Counted from the stretch's first letter, positions 19,561 to 32,046 are shown. The stretch: 64,000 nucleotides of DNA from Nemertoderma westbladi (GCA_032718475.1 JAUCBJ010008410.1:1-64000); one strand, 5' to 3'. The notes: a model not told the origin generated them from the letters alone. Numbers and translations are program-made.

Positions 19561-20383
19561 GTTCAACTTTTGCTAACACTTTTTTCACTTAACTCTTGTC
19601 CTTCGGCTGTTGTGATAGGATTTTTGCGCAGCCTATCACTGCTAGAACTTTTCACAGTAAAAACCTTTTCGGGATCTAGAACGTGATTATCTATACAGTC
19701 CTATATTGATTACAGACGAGTAGGTCTTGTTAAATTATGTTATTAAGTAAATATTCCAATATTCCAACATTTGTACATATATACATACATATCTAATACA
19801 TACATAACATATATATATATATAACATATATATAACATATACATACGTAATCTCATCGAACAAAAATTGAACAAAAAATGGACAAACCAATGGACCGGTA
19901 AAAGCATTAAAACCTCTGTATTTAAATATTGGAATCCAGGGAGGAGTACTTTATTATCTGGGAGTATAAAAAGTACTTATTTTACTGATTTTGAGAAAAA
20001 TTACAACATAAAATAACCTATAACCAACCAAACCCCGTTTCAAATAACCAAAATATACATGACCAACCATTAAAGATTGGTGCATAACTAACTATTGAAA
20101 AAATGTTGGCACTGCAAACACTATCGTTTCTTTCTTGTCTGGACAGGGTTGGTACAGTGCAGACAAGCAAGACAGTTCTATGCTAAGGAATACTAGTACT
20201 TGTACTCCAACCGAGGTATTGGATCAAATAAAAAAGGTCGAAATAAGTGGGTCCCTTTTATACAAAAATATCTGATAAGACTAGGAAAACTGTCAGTCAA
20301 TACATAATTGAGGCCAGGATTGGCCGAAACCAAAGCAATGTTACCTGTGAATGGCTGAAGAAAATATTTATCCAACATAATTA
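19561..20383. other. Non-coding, AT-rich, with a TA-rich simple repeat
   Basis: Around 19,785-19,860 there is an ATATAC/ATAACATATA simple repeat. I see no gene; short minus-strand frames near 20,193-20,378 lack any recognisable motif. Confidence 0.4.
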
Positions 20384-20981
20384 ATTATCACCTGATCACC
20401 TCTGCCTCCTCGACACTTTGCCTGCGCCTCCTCAACGAGAATTCGTTTGTAGAGGACCTCGCCGTTAAGTTCCCAGGAGCGTTTAACGTGGAGACTCTCT
20501 CTGCATACAGAGAGTTTCGCGCCGAGAGAGATGCAAACTTTGTCGCCAAACAATACTCTGACGGCCCAGCTTTCTCCTCGGCAACGTGGAAGAAGCCTGG
20601 TCAGAAGAATCCGGCACCTGGTCGCGCGAGTGACAGCCCACGGATTTCACCACAAGCTGTGTCTGAACAACCGGGGGTTCCATGAACTCTCCTCTAGCTG
20701 CATCTGCAGATTCTGTATGGAATCGTCCCAGTCGCGTTACCATGCGCTTCATTGCCCTCAATGTCCTCCTCTCTCGGTGCTGTCACTCTCATAAATTCGT
20801 TTCCTTCACAACACGGCTCGGCCCACAAACAGACAATACTTAACTGGTATTATCTTTTATCATGCGTTTACTAATAATTCATGCATAAATCATGCATTTA
20901 CTAATAACCTATTTAATCAAATTTTACAATTTATTACCCCGGCTGGGGGTGTATCTTTAAATATATATTATCACCTGATCA
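20384..20981 (+). mobile_element. 5'-truncated non-LTR retrotransposon with 15-bp target-site duplication
   Basis: ATTATCACCTGATCA occurs exactly at 20,384-20,398 and 20,967-20,981, flanking 568 bp that are clearly richer in GC than the surroundings. The plus-strand frame at 20,531-20,794 ends in 'RVTAHGFHHKLCLNNRGF' and 'CICRFCMES...HALHCPQC', resembling the C-terminal CxxC...H....C region after the RT/RNase H of R1/Jockey-type LINEs. Truncation at the 5' side and the long duplication fit target-primed insertion. Confidence 0.6.
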
Positions 20982-21416
20982 AAGGCGGCATTTTGGAAAA
21001 TTCCGGTAGGGCCCATGAAAAATACTGTGCAAACGGTTTAACTACAAAGGCCTCTAGCGAAAATTCCCGTTGGGCCTATGTAAATTACTTTCATGTGCAA
21101 ACGGTTTACCACAAAGGCCTCTACCGCAATCAGATTTCACCTTCAACCCAAAAGCTACCATGTGCCACCACCGGCCCCCACTCTCCCTCCCTATTAAGAC
21201 TGTATCCTTACTTGGTAAGGAGATTTCTAATTAAATTACAGAGGGATACCAGCAGGGTATTTATTTCCCTGCTGCTGAGCCTTATGGCTTATTGGTTAAA
21301 CCTATTTAATGCAGCCTGGAGAGTGGAAGTGGAAATGCCCACTACCCAATAACATTATGACTCAATAATAATATTAATTAACATATCAGTAAACCATGAA
21401 TTTACCTACTGAGTAA
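20982..21416. repeat. Diverged direct repeats, no gene
   Basis: A ~67-bp segment (AAAATTCC.GT.GGGCC.ATG..AA.TACT, then TGTGCAAACGGTTTA..ACAAAGGCCTCTA.CG) appears twice between 20,997 and 21,130. The rest is AT-rich. The 119-aa open frame across it has no recognisable domain. Confidence 0.55.
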
Positions 21417-22206
21417 ATGAATATCTTGGAAGTATATTGGTTTTTTTTCCACGGTGCTTCAAACTCAGCCAGGTACAATGATGGCCATAAAGGGAGAAGA
21501 GTTTGGATTCATACATCAAGTAGCAGATATTTCCGGCAACTACAGTCACATACACATAACTTTGCAGATGACATGGTCCTGCTTTCTAATATGCTAGCAG
21601 ATGCACTGGTTCTACTGAATAAATAAATTCCAATAAAATGGTAGAAAGGAGGTTGGATGGCATATAAATTATATTAAGGCATTTAATCAATGACATTTAA
21701 TTGTAATAGAAACTTAACCTCAACTGATAATAATTGACTAAGGAAGGTTGCTGACCAGTACCTTGTTTCATGAATAGAAAGCAGCAAAAAAGTCATAGAA
21801 AATAGGAAAGTAAATGTAAAGATAGTTCTATTAAAAATTGATACCATCTGGAAATCAGACCTCTCCAGGCCATGAAAACAAGTTCGTTCTTTCGAGCCGT
21901 AGTGGAAACTGTACTTCTATAAGGGGTGAGACCTGGACACCGACGATATCAATTGCACAATGAATTGATGGTTGTTACACAAGACCACTAAGGGAAACCC
22001 TAAACAGCAGCTGGATACAACACATGACAAACGTCGAGCTTTATGGTACATTACCACCTGAATCAACCACTCATCATGAATGCAGGTTAATATACAGTGG
22101 GCACTGCTGGAAAAGAAAACATGAGGTCATACCAGATCTACATTTCTGTCAACCCAACTTTTCTAGACTCATGGAAAGGTTGATGGTCGATGTAGACTGT
22201 CAATAA
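21417..22206 (+). mobile_element. Non-LTR retrotransposon (LINE C) RT and C-terminal fragment
   Basis: 'FADDMVLLSN..ADALVLLNK' (about 21,558-21,626) is the catalytic box and following helix of a LINE reverse transcriptase. Further on, 'ELYGTLPPES' and 'SGHCWKRKHEVIPDL' (22,030-22,140) belong to the C-terminal region of the same LINE family, where 'LYG.LP', 'R...GHCWR' and 'DL' are typical. Many stops and frameshifts show it is dead. Confidence 0.8.
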
Positions 22207-22382
22207 AAATGCATAGTAACCTTACAAATTACCAATCAAATATATGTAAGAATAAATAGAAGGCATTTGATATCCATAAACATACATTTGATACAAAAAC
22301 ATACAATATACAATTATTCTGTTTGGCTAATTAAGAAATTCAATACTGAGTGATTAATTTTACTGAATCACCCATTGTTTAG

Positions 22383-22589
22383 TGCTCCGAACTTCATGTT
22401 ATCATATTATAAATAGGCGTTTAGATGGTTATGATGGAGGTGCTAATAGTCCCAGTGTCTGTGGTGGAGCCGGTGGTATGGACACAGCAACTATTGTGAT
22501 TGGCGATTTGGGAGATTCTACAAAAACTGGAGCACTCCTGGCGCATGAGATTGGACATCTTCTCTTATTCCTTCATGATGAGGATATGG
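22383..22589 (+). CDS. ADAM/reprolysin-like metalloprotease, zinc-site exon (host gene, exon 1 seen)
   Basis: The exon is bounded by an acceptor after TTGTTTAG (22,382) and a donor GTAAAT at 22,590; the 5' boundary is less sure (another AG at 22,424). It encodes 'SVCGGAGGMDTATIVIGD', then 'ALLAHEIGHLLLFLHDEDMG', the M12B zinc site HExxHxxxxxHD with catalytic Glu and three His. The Gly normally at position 8 of that motif is Leu. Exon phases are 1-1. Upstream exons (prodomain, start of protease) are not recognised in this window. Confidence 0.82.
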
Positions 22590-22764
22590 GTAAATATAAC
22601 ATTATATTAGTTTTTATAAGTTACAACATAAATTAATATATAAAGATAAAATATATGTCAAATACATGCCTTTCTCTCTAATTCTCTCTGGGAGGGACTG
22701 TGTTGACATAAAATCATAAATGACTTTATAATAAGACTTTATGCATAAAATGATTATCATTATT

Positions 22765-25206
22765 ATTATTATTATTGTTTATTTCAGGCTATACGGCCCA
22801 TAGTAAAATATATATATATATACACGAACACAACTGATACAAGACTTATTAGTATTATAATTAAATAGCACATATTATTATCCTAACTAAATATTCTACT
22901 GTATTGGTGACAGAAATTAAATGTAGTACTTAAAATATCGTTATTGGATTTAGATACTCTTCTCTCGAGACTACCCAGAGACGCATGATGAATGTGTACG
23001 AACATTGGTAGGTTAAGCCTACCAAATGTCAATGACATGCTCGTCGGTTCATCATTAGTCATTCTAGGGACATTAAATAATAAACGAACAGCATTGTTAT
23101 ATGCAACCGATAGCTTATTAAACACTGCACCAGTATAATTACGCCGTGCCCACAATGCATTACAATACACTGGTGTTATGTAAGCTTTAAATAAGCACTT
23201 TTTAACATTATCTGAGCATCTTCCAAATTTTCTAACGAGCATATTCGCCCTAGCGTATATCGAGCATGTCTGTGATTTAATATCAAAGTCATCATCCGTA
23301 CTACAATGCAACCAGTGTCCTAGGTACTAGAATTTTTCTAGTATGTCGATTGGTCTGTTATATAGATAGACCCTACCTACTTCCAAACCTTTGCAACGTT
23401 GAGGCACATAATATAAACATTTAGTCTTTACTGTATTAAACAAAATTGAATTTGCATTTGCAAAAGATACTGCCTTATTAATTAGTATTTGCAGGCCAAT
23501 CATTGAGTTTGACAATAAGCACAAATCATCTGCGTACATGATATGGTTTATACGTAAACCTCCTAAACAACAACCTACACCCGTGTCAGTGAGTTGTTTA
23601 CTTAAGGGGGGGGTATACCCCCCCTCAGGTAAAATTTTCAAATTGTTGTTTCCTTATTTCATCTAGTGCAGAATTTAATGAGGATTACAAATCTGAAAAC
23701 CGCTTAGTGAGACCTCTTTCGGTTCTCGAGTTATCACTGTTTTTCCATATGACGGTCTGTCCGTCAAATTGTAAGAAAGACAGAAGACCGACAGTCAGAC
23801 AGATAGACTAGATTCGACCAAAAATTAAAACTGACATCGGAAATGAAATCAGCGACCCCGAAAACCCCCGTAATGAACATTTTAGCTCGTTGGTATGCAT
23901 CCTTCGTGCCAGAAATAATTAACCAACCAGAACGCAGACAGCCAATTTTGGCGGGACGGTTTAAACTTTGAAGGGCATTTTCTCGGAATGACATTTTTCA
24001 TTTTCAAATTACTACTCCTCCGTCATTTTTTAACCAATTTTCTTCGTTTATGGCTCATTCGAACGAGCTTTGGAAGCTCTTTAAAAGTTATCTTATGGAA
24101 TTTTGATAAATATTACCATTTTTTCTAATTAGCCAATTTTAATTAAAAATATGATAATTAATTAATTAATTTAATTAATTAAAATAAAAATAGCTAATTA
24201 AAAATTCTATAAGATAACTTTTGTAGAGTCGATCACGCTGAGTCCAAAAAAGTTGGTTTCAAGAAATTTGGACCAAAATTGACGGACTAGTAGCAATTTT
24301 AGTGAAATCTTTAATTCCGCCGCCCGCCGCTAGGGGGAGGCTATAAATTTTCAAATTTTACTATAAAGGCTATTTGGCATTCCATACAGTGGTTGACCAT
24401 GACAAAATAGCAATATTATCATTTAACACTAATTGACAGCCATTTTAAAAAAAGGTTCATGGGGGGGTATACCCCCCCCTTAAACTGTCAACGTATACAA
24501 TAAATAATGTCGGGCTTAATAAACCACCCTGGCGGGTACCATTAGATACCGTAAACGTTGAGGATTTATTTCCATCCCAATTGACACACATTTGCTGCGT
24601 CCTATACCAAAAAGCTAACAACTGTACAATATATACCGGGAAACCTAACGCCAATAATTTCTTAAAAAGTTTAAAGTGGTTTACTCTATCGAAGGCTTTG
24701 GAAGCATCTAACATACACACAAAAACCGGTGTGTCATTGGCAAGATAATAGTTGATTAATTCCTTCAGTGTATATACACATGTTTCTGTACCTAGTCCCG
24801 GTTTAAACCCGAACTGATTACCTCTAGTCGCAATATAATTATGACACCTACTAAGTAAAATAATTTCTAGAATTTTACTGAGCACCGTTGACAATGCGAT
24901 ACCTCGATAATTGTCCTTAGACGTTACATCACCAGTACGATCCTTTAATAAAGGTATAATAATACTTAGCATTAAACTTTCAGGCATGTATCCATGTATA
25001 AGAATTGAATTTACTAAGATACGTAATTTAGTTAATAAAGAATAACACAAACCATAATATAAATGCTCACTTACTAACAAATCAGGGCCATATGATTTTC
25101 CTAAATTTAGGTTATTTATCGCGTCAAATAACTCTTCTAGAGATACTAGCTTAATATCGGAGACACACATTATATGTTTATAATAATATATACATATAAT
25201 TAACAT
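22765..25206 (-). mobile_element. Non-LTR retrotransposon (LINE D), 5'-truncated, split by a MITE
   Basis: On the minus strand the 5' part (25,206-24,484) encodes reverse transcriptase: 'GKSYGPD', 'YRGIALSTVLSKI', 'NQFGFKPG', 'LDASKAFDRVN' and 'NGTRQGGLLSPTLF'. After the insertion the frame resumes (23,601 on) with 'IMYADDLCLLSNS', the catalytic YADD, and a C-terminal domain down to about 22,885. The 3' end carries an (AAT)n tail around 22,760-22,790. The RT motifs look well kept, so it was disabled mainly by truncation and the insertion. It lies antisense in an intron of the ADAM-like gene. Confidence 0.9.
23602..24483. mobile_element. TTAA-flanked MITE (piggyBac-like target) with palindromic TIRs
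   Basis: The element 23,606-24,479 is flanked by TTAA at 23,602-23,605 and 24,480-24,483. Its ends are eight G, TATA, seven C on the left and the exact reverse complement on the right, a perfect 19-bp inverted repeat that is also nearly self-complementary. TTAA duplication is the piggyBac signature. It interrupts the RT frame of LINE D. Inside is a further AT-rich inverted repeat (about 24,080-24,230, centred on TTAATTAATTAA). It carries no transposase. Confidence 0.88.
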
Positions 25207-25584
25207 TAGCTAAGCAACCGACATGTGTATTATGAAGCTCAGGCAATTACAAAATCTTTTTTTAGTGTTTTCACAAATGGTGCCTTACGCAGTTTCCTAT
25301 AGCAGCAATCCTACTTACTATAGCAATGGGTTTGCCATTCAATTATACAGTATTAATTATATCATGAATTTTAATTTTTTAGGCCCTTTTACATACTGTA
25401 AGGTGACTGACAAGATTAGATGTTAAGGTTATCTCTATTACAACACTGATATTATAATATATTCATCGTCAGACAATACAATATTGAAAAAGTACCGGTA
25501 TGCATATATAAAACCAAACACCAAGCGAACTGTAACAACAGGTAGGCCTACACGTCAACCATCAGACAAAACACACTCAGCCTA
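25207..25584. other. Non-coding, no gene seen
   Basis: AT-rich sequence between the LINE D 5' truncation point and the Gypsy remnant. The short plus-strand frame at 25,223-25,426 has no recognisable motif. Confidence 0.35.
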
Positions 25585-26640
25585 TCACCAGAGTCCTTGC
25601 ACACCCCCATCTAAAGAATGAGTGATAGCCTTGCAGCCTCTTATATTATCTGACCGACCATCTTCTAGTAAGACAACTTGATCAAAAGGAAGATCATTTA
25701 CTATGCTAGGGTTGATAAAACGTGGGGCAAGTCTTTTCTTTATTCCAGGTTCCCTAACAAGAAAAACTTTGTCTCTTACTTTCGGCCCAATCATTGGTAC
25801 TGCTAGTTTTGTTTCTGGCCAATCAGAAACCGGATGGAAATTAGAAACACCAGTAATTGCTCCCAGAGGTGATGTGCCTAGTACAGTATATCATGGACAG
25901 TTATATTGATATTATACACTGCTTCTTGAAGATTATCAATCCATGAACCTCCCATGCATCGAAGTCTATCATTTAATGTTCTGTAAACACGTTTACATAT
26001 TCATTCCATTGCCCTGCGGCTGATTGGCAGTAGTTTTCTGCTGGGTTACTGAAGTTACCCCTGTGATCTGGAAGCAATGTTTGGGGAGGGCCCCAGAGAA
26101 ATGCCCAGTTTTCCACAAACGCCTTCCATGTTGCTCATCATTAGAGGAACAGCGACATGAAAACGAGTTGCATGGTGATAATGGATAAATCAGAGTTTGT
26201 AACCTGACCATATTGTACTGGGATCGGCCAAACCAAATCAATTGCCACAAACTCAAATGGTGAAACTTCTGGTGCAGTTGGCATGTTTGTTTGTATGCTT
26301 TTTGTGCTGCACATGTATTGCAATTCTCCAATATTTGTCCTATACGTCCTATTAAATCTCAACACTACAATCCTGATGACAGAATATTCAAACTCGTATT
26401 TTTTGCTCCGAAGTGATCTGATGAATGATATTGAGATACTAGTTCATTAACGTCTCCTTCAGGTATAACTATTCGTCCATCATAATAGCACATCATCCAA
26501 TCTATATCAGTCCAGTATAATATCACAGTTCTCCTGGTCGCTTTTTGAACTGGATCCAACCCGAAAACAACCCATTTTCAGAGATTAAATTCTCTGGAAA
26601 TGGACTGAATTTCAGTTGACACTATCGCTGTAGACTCATA
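25585..26640 (-). mobile_element. Gypsy-type LTR retrotransposon remnant (integrase)
   Basis: Broken minus-strand frames give, in order, 'YHSSDHFGAKNT' and 'CNTCAAQKAYKQT' (the integrase HHCC zinc domain), 'FEFVAIDLVWPIP' (the first catalytic Asp of the core, with the usual GP replaced by WP), and 'KVRDKVFLVREPGIKKRLAPRF' (C-terminal SH3/GPY-like part). Order and motifs are those of Ty3/Gypsy integrase. Several frameshifts and stops make it a dead fragment. No LTRs were found. Confidence 0.75.
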
Positions 26641-28098
26641 GTGATGATGAGTATCAATGCAAACTGTCTTAAACGGCGCCCAGTGAACATATTAAATAGT
26701 GGCAGAAAGTTTCCAGCTCTTATATATTATTAGTATAGATTGTAAATTGTAGATTATTATAAAGCAGGTTATAATGCGGAATGGCAGGCTTTTCAAACCA
26801 AATCAACAAATTATCTCATCAACCATTTAGAGAATGGAGCAGCAAAAAAAGACAGGTTCATTTACATTTTGAATTCAAATAATTCAATTAAAATACTTTG
26901 CAATGACAGTGTTGTTGCAAACATGTACAGTCAACTTCTTATAATCTTTGGTGTATTGAAGGTCTCTACGTACATGTCCGCATCCTCTATTGTGGTTGAA
27001 GTTTGACCAGATGCAGCGTCTATAAAATCCACATCTTTAACTAAATCCATTGGACTCCCCTCCATGGCGAACGAGTCCAAATTGGACCAATCGTCATAGG
27101 ACATTGGAACAGTTTCGGCTCAAATACAGTTCAGAATGGATTCGCAGGGACGTTTTCGGGTTTCTGTCTTGTAAGACCATTGCTGCACCAGCTGCACTAT
27201 CTTGAACAGATCAGATAAACTGGATCATAGGCAAGCAATGGTTCTCTAAACATGGTCTGCTGTATTATGATCTTTTATATAAGGATTGGTTGACTCCCGG
27301 GTGTTATTAGTTGATGGGTGTACAGCAGCGAATCCCTTGTACCACGTTGGAGTCCACGTCAAGTTTCTTCAAAGTTTTTCTAGGGAATTAGCTGGGGCAG
27401 TTTCTGATTTCCACGAGGGGCCAATTGAGAGATGGGGGGGAGAGATTTTATGGAGAAGAATATTGAATTTTACTGAGTAAAATATTATTTTACTTCAATT
27501 CAATTCATTTTATTTTACTTTCAACAATTTCCAAGATTAATTAAGGAGGAATTCTCGCACTCTCGTCACCATGGTAATCATATTGATACAGTTCGGGTAG
27601 GGTAGGTTGACCTCAGGTGACTAGTAAAATCAGCTGACAGAAAACTCACAGAACGTGTACTTATTAACCACCTCACACCAGCTATAAACGTACAATACGC
27701 AAACGAGTTCGATACTGGATGGTGAATTCTACACGGCTTTCCCGTCTGAAATTTATTTTGGTGCACTATTCAACTGTCATCTTCCGTATATTTTATTTTT
27801 TGGGTGTACTATATTTTTGTGTACTATTGCTAACCAATCAATGTATTTACTCAATTTCAAACCACACGCCTTTAACAATTAAATCTTGGTGCAATCATGG
27901 AATGCTTAATATAGACGGAACCACATTAGTGTTATTTGCCATTGTGCATAGAGGGGTTAAGTCAGGTACAGTGTGTTCGCTGGATTATGCCACAGTCCTC
28001 TGGAAATATGAATTAAAACACCAAGTATAGTATATACCGGTATTTAACTTCTCAATTAAGTAACTAACACAACACTATAAAATATTACTATCTCAGAC
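26641..28098. other. Intronic non-coding stretch, no gene recognised
   Basis: A minus-strand frame of about 57 codons around 26,932-27,105 (acidic, starting MSYDDW) and a plus-strand 103-codon frame at 27,719-28,030 with hydrophobic segments are open, but neither shows a known domain. Both are probably chance or repeat-derived. Confidence 0.35.
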
Positions 28099-29880
28099 TC
28101 AATTTTTTTTACGTTTTAAGGATTTGAACCTGGTCACATTAGAACTTCCGATTTCAGTTCTCACAATATCATCTTTGCTTTTTTTAGTTTCAGCGCTCAA
28201 AAACAAGTTCACAATCTTTGATATGTACTTCCAATGATGCGATTTATGTAAAGTACATAAAAACGTGCAGTCCAGCTCATCTTTCAAAGATTCGAGGCAA
28301 AACCGCTTTAGAATTTCAGCCGAATTTCTGAGCATAGATACTGTTAGATATGGAAACACTGATGACAGAATTGCGAAGGTTTTAGCGCAAAAAGAAACAA
28401 ACTCCTCATGAGCAATACATAAACCACCCTTGTTTATTTTTTCCATATACGACTGAGATCCTGGTAGATCTTGAACGAGATGAGACTGTTCACATTTATC
28501 CGGAGACAAACTCTCAACAATCCAACCAGCAAGATATTCAATGACATCAAGACTCTCACTGGTAACATCCAAATCATTAAATACAAGTTCTTCTCTAAGA
28601 CAGATTTCCTCCAACTGATGGAAGGCTGTCTCATATTCTGGTCTGGCGATGTAATCCGTAATATCCAATGCTTCTTTTAATAAACACTTAATCTGGAGGA
28701 TATTTTCCGAAGTACGAGCCTGGCGCAATCCAATTAGAAACATTCCACCGGAGATCTGGCGGTAGGCCAAAAATCGCAACTCGATCTTCTCATCTCCTAG
28801 TACGGATAAGTTGAAATGTTTATAACCCCAATTATTAAAAGCAAGATCTAGAATTTTTGCGACATTAGTTGTTGTGTAAATGAAGGCCCTGATCGTGTAA
28901 GTAGTGAAGCATTGATGTGGAACGCCCAAATCACGCCATCTACAAAAAAAATCCGCAAACTTTCCGAAGAATATAATTCGTTCATCGCCAACTGAGAATG
29001 TTCTCGAGTATGGCGAAGAAGTTGCTGTCTTCGTATTCATAAACAACCAGAATATACGAAACAACTTTAGAAAATTAGCTGTAGCATTGCTCTTAAGATA
29101 AAACTCCATTGCTTCAATTGTTCGCCGATCATATATATTCAAAACCAGTTGAGTGTTCTGTTTGTTGTTACTGAAGTTGAGAGTTTGATAAGATAACCGA
29201 GGAGCACGACGTAAATTCATTTGTTCTTGGACTGTGTCCAATTTGTAGAGCATTTTCAGGTCATCGCAGTTTGCTTGACTTTCCCCTCTTATAATAAAGT
29301 TCATCACACTTGTCAATAAGGCTGGCTGATTGCTTTTTCATTGTTTCGAGCGTTATCAGCAACAAATATTCGAGGAATAAATCCCGCATCACGTAGCAAA
29401 TTGTACAATTAATATAGTTGAGCAAATATTTCTTCTCCAGAAAGGCTGGCGGGGCACGGAGTTTGTTTAACAACAATTGCTTCGCCATAAGTTAGTCCTC
29501 GAACCATGAAACAAAATAAAATTTTGTCACGAGAATCAACAATCCCTCCCTGGCAAAAGGAAGCGCCACGTTTCAAATAAATTTCGTCCCCATAAATGGC
29601 AACCTGTCTGTCAATATCCATTCCCTGTATAGCATATAGTATAGTATATAGTATAGTATAGTATAGTATAGCGTTAATAAAGGCAGGCCCGGACGATGTC
29701 AGCAGGAAAAATGGGAAACTTCTTACAATACCGATACCAAAGAAATCCAGAAATTCCCTCGGTAATTCGTTTTCATCCGAAATATGAGTGAACAATGTGA
29801 CTTCGTTGATCAACCGCACCAATTTAGACTTTAAATTAACTTTACTAAACCCAGAGTTGTTACGATGTAGCCAACTGAAA
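28099..29880 (-). mobile_element. P-element-like (THAP9-type) transposase remnant
   Basis: Two minus-strand frames overlap at 29,261-29,488 through a frameshift. The upstream part has 'EIYLKRGASF', 'FMVRGLTYGEA', and, past the shift, 'VADNARNNEKA'. The 405-aa downstream part has 'LNFSNNKQNTQLVLNIYD', 'YRQISGGMFLIGLRQ' and 'ENILQIKCLLKEAL'. These match the RNase H-like catalytic and C-terminal parts of invertebrate P transposases ('RQMSGGRFLVSLRE' type). A TAGTATAGTATA repeat at 29,636-29,672 interrupts the N-terminal part. No THAP finger was seen. It lies in an ADAM intron. Confidence 0.75.
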
Positions 29881-30525
29881 TTATACAGCGGAATTTCGCT
29901 TCCTTGTTACTTCACTATAAAACTATCAAGTCCGACTGAAATCGAAAAAGAGAGGAAACAAGCCGTCTCATCCAGTTCAAATATATCTACAAATCCTTCC
30001 CGTCGACGAACTCAACTATCTCGCCCAGCTAGTGAAGGTTCTGCAGACAAGAACCCAAAGGAATCACTAGCCAATCCAGACTGTCCAAATCCTTAAGTTT
30101 CTTCATCTCCGACGCTTCACATTCGATCTCGGTCTGGTAGCGGACTTTGTTGGTTATTTCCTATAGTTAGCAATATCCAAAGCCTGTTGAGATTTTTACT
30201 TGATACACAGCAATTGATAAAGTTAAGGATGTGTCATACAGCAGCACTTGGCTGTGAACACAGAAGTGTTTATTTGATGGATGTGGGTTTGTTATGCTTT
30301 GGTTACGGATCTTGTTAAGCAAATAAAATGAAAAATGCAGGTATTTAACAAGGAAAATGAAATCTTGTAATAAACACAAATAGTGAATCATCAATGCAAT
30401 TACAATATTAAATGTTCATTCAGATAAAGCCAATATGTATGTATGTATACAACAGTTTACCATGCCATATCTGATATGACTTACACTACATGCAGATCAA
30501 CATACATTGTCTTTTATTTTTTCAG
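29881..30525. other. Intronic non-coding, no gene seen
   Basis: Plus- and minus-strand frames to about 30,100 are probably the decayed upstream part of the P-like transposon. The rest is AT-rich intron leading to the first ShK exon. Confidence 0.35.
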
Positions 30526-30648
30526 ATAAACCACTATGTAGAGATTATCATGAATCGTGTGCTGGCTGGGAGAATATTGGTGAATGTGTAAACAACCCAG
30601 TGTGGATGACTTATAACTGCATGGTGTCATGCGATACATGTCCTGATG
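30526..30648 (+). CDS. Same gene, first ShK-domain exon
   Basis: The acceptor TTTTTTCAG ends at 30,525 and the exon is 123 bp, phase 1-1. It encodes a complete ShKT module with Cys at the six expected places ('PLCRDYHESCAGW', 'GECVNNPVWM', 'NCMVSCDTC'). The apparent donor is GCTAGT, a GC rather than a GT donor; reading on meets a TAG after two codons, so it could otherwise be an alternative terminal exon. ShK modules often follow proteases in invertebrates. Confidence 0.8.
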
Positions 30649-30982
30649 GCTAGTATTTGTGCATAATAATATAATAAAAATAAATTTTTAGATTCAGTTA
30701 ATCTCTAATAATTATAATATGCGAATTTATGCACCGAGTCTAGCTTTGGGTCGTTTTTACTCCATTGACTAAATAGTCTGTTTTCCTTGCTGGTAGCAGC
30801 TGATATCAACGGCGCTATTTATATCTTTACAATATCATTGTTTTTTTTGTCGGTTGTTTTATACTAAATATATTAATGATGTATGATAGACCTAGGTATG
30901 AGGTAAGTCAGTTTTTCAGTTTTGTTCTTAAATAAAGTATGTTAACAGTGCGACGAACATGACGGGAATGCGGGGATCGCAA

Positions 30983-32046
30983 ATATTAGAGAATGAAGGT
31001 CAGCAGCACCCGCAAGCAAAATTAAGTTAAGGTATAAATGCCTGTCTATATTATAGTCCTTCTTCAGGCAAATAAAATAAGTACAATATAACCGTTAACA
31101 CGTTAGATATAACTGAAAGTTTTAAATTTCCCTCCAATTGTAAAGGTTATGCAATGCTTGATTATATGGTAAAGTAGGTGTGAGTTGGTAAATGTAAAGT
31201 ATAGTAGGTGTGAGGTACAGTAGGTGCACGCTGGTAAATATTACTACATTGAGTAGGTGCACGCTGGTAAATATTACTACATTGAAAAGAAGGTAACAAT
31301 GAAATATAATTATGCTAAAGAATGAATAACAATAATATGAATAAATCGTGGTAAGTATGTAGAGTAGGTGCACATTAATATTATGTACCGGCGGTAAATA
31401 TTAATACAACACATAAAATAGGAAACAAATAAACTAAGAGAGAAAACATAATTATGTTATGCATGAATATATTAATATTATGTAACGGTTGTAAATAAGG
31501 TGTGAGGTGCAGTAGGTGCACACTGGTAAATATTAATACATTGCAAAGGAGGTGACAATGAAATAATGAAAGAAATATAATTATGTTATGCAAGAATATT
31601 AATATTATAACAGTGGTAAATCATAGAATATGGTGGTAATGTAAAGTAGATGTAGGGATGGTAAGTGAAGTAGGTGTGAAGGGAATGAAATATAATTATG
31701 CTAAGCGTGAATATTAATAATGTGTATAAATCGTGGTAAGTATGTAGAGTAGGTGCAAATTAATATTATGTACCGGCAGTAAATTTAATATAGTATAGTA
31801 ATATAATAATATAGACCCCTAGATCCCTTCCTATACTGTAACTCACACCTACTTTACCATATAATCAAGCATTGCATAACCTTTACAATTGGCGGGAATT
31901 TTTTTAAAACTTTAAGTTATATCTAACGTGTTAACGGTTATATTGTACTTATTCTATTTGCCTGAAGAAGGACTATAATATAGTCAGGCATTTATACCTT
32001 AACTTAATTCTGCTTGCGGGTGCTGCTGACCTTCATTCTCTAATAT
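30983..32046. mobile_element. Foldback-type element with ~205-bp inverted arms
   Basis: 30,983-31,186 and 31,840-32,046 are inverted copies, about 95% identical by eye (ATATTAGAGAATGAAGGTC... against ...GACCTTCATTCTCTAATAT). The 650-bp loop is made of imperfect tandem repeats with the core GTAGGTGCAC.CTGGTAAATATTA, including two exact 33-bp units at about 31,220-31,285. It has no coding capacity. The structure is that of a foldback or long-TIR MITE between the two ShK exons. Confidence 0.85.
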
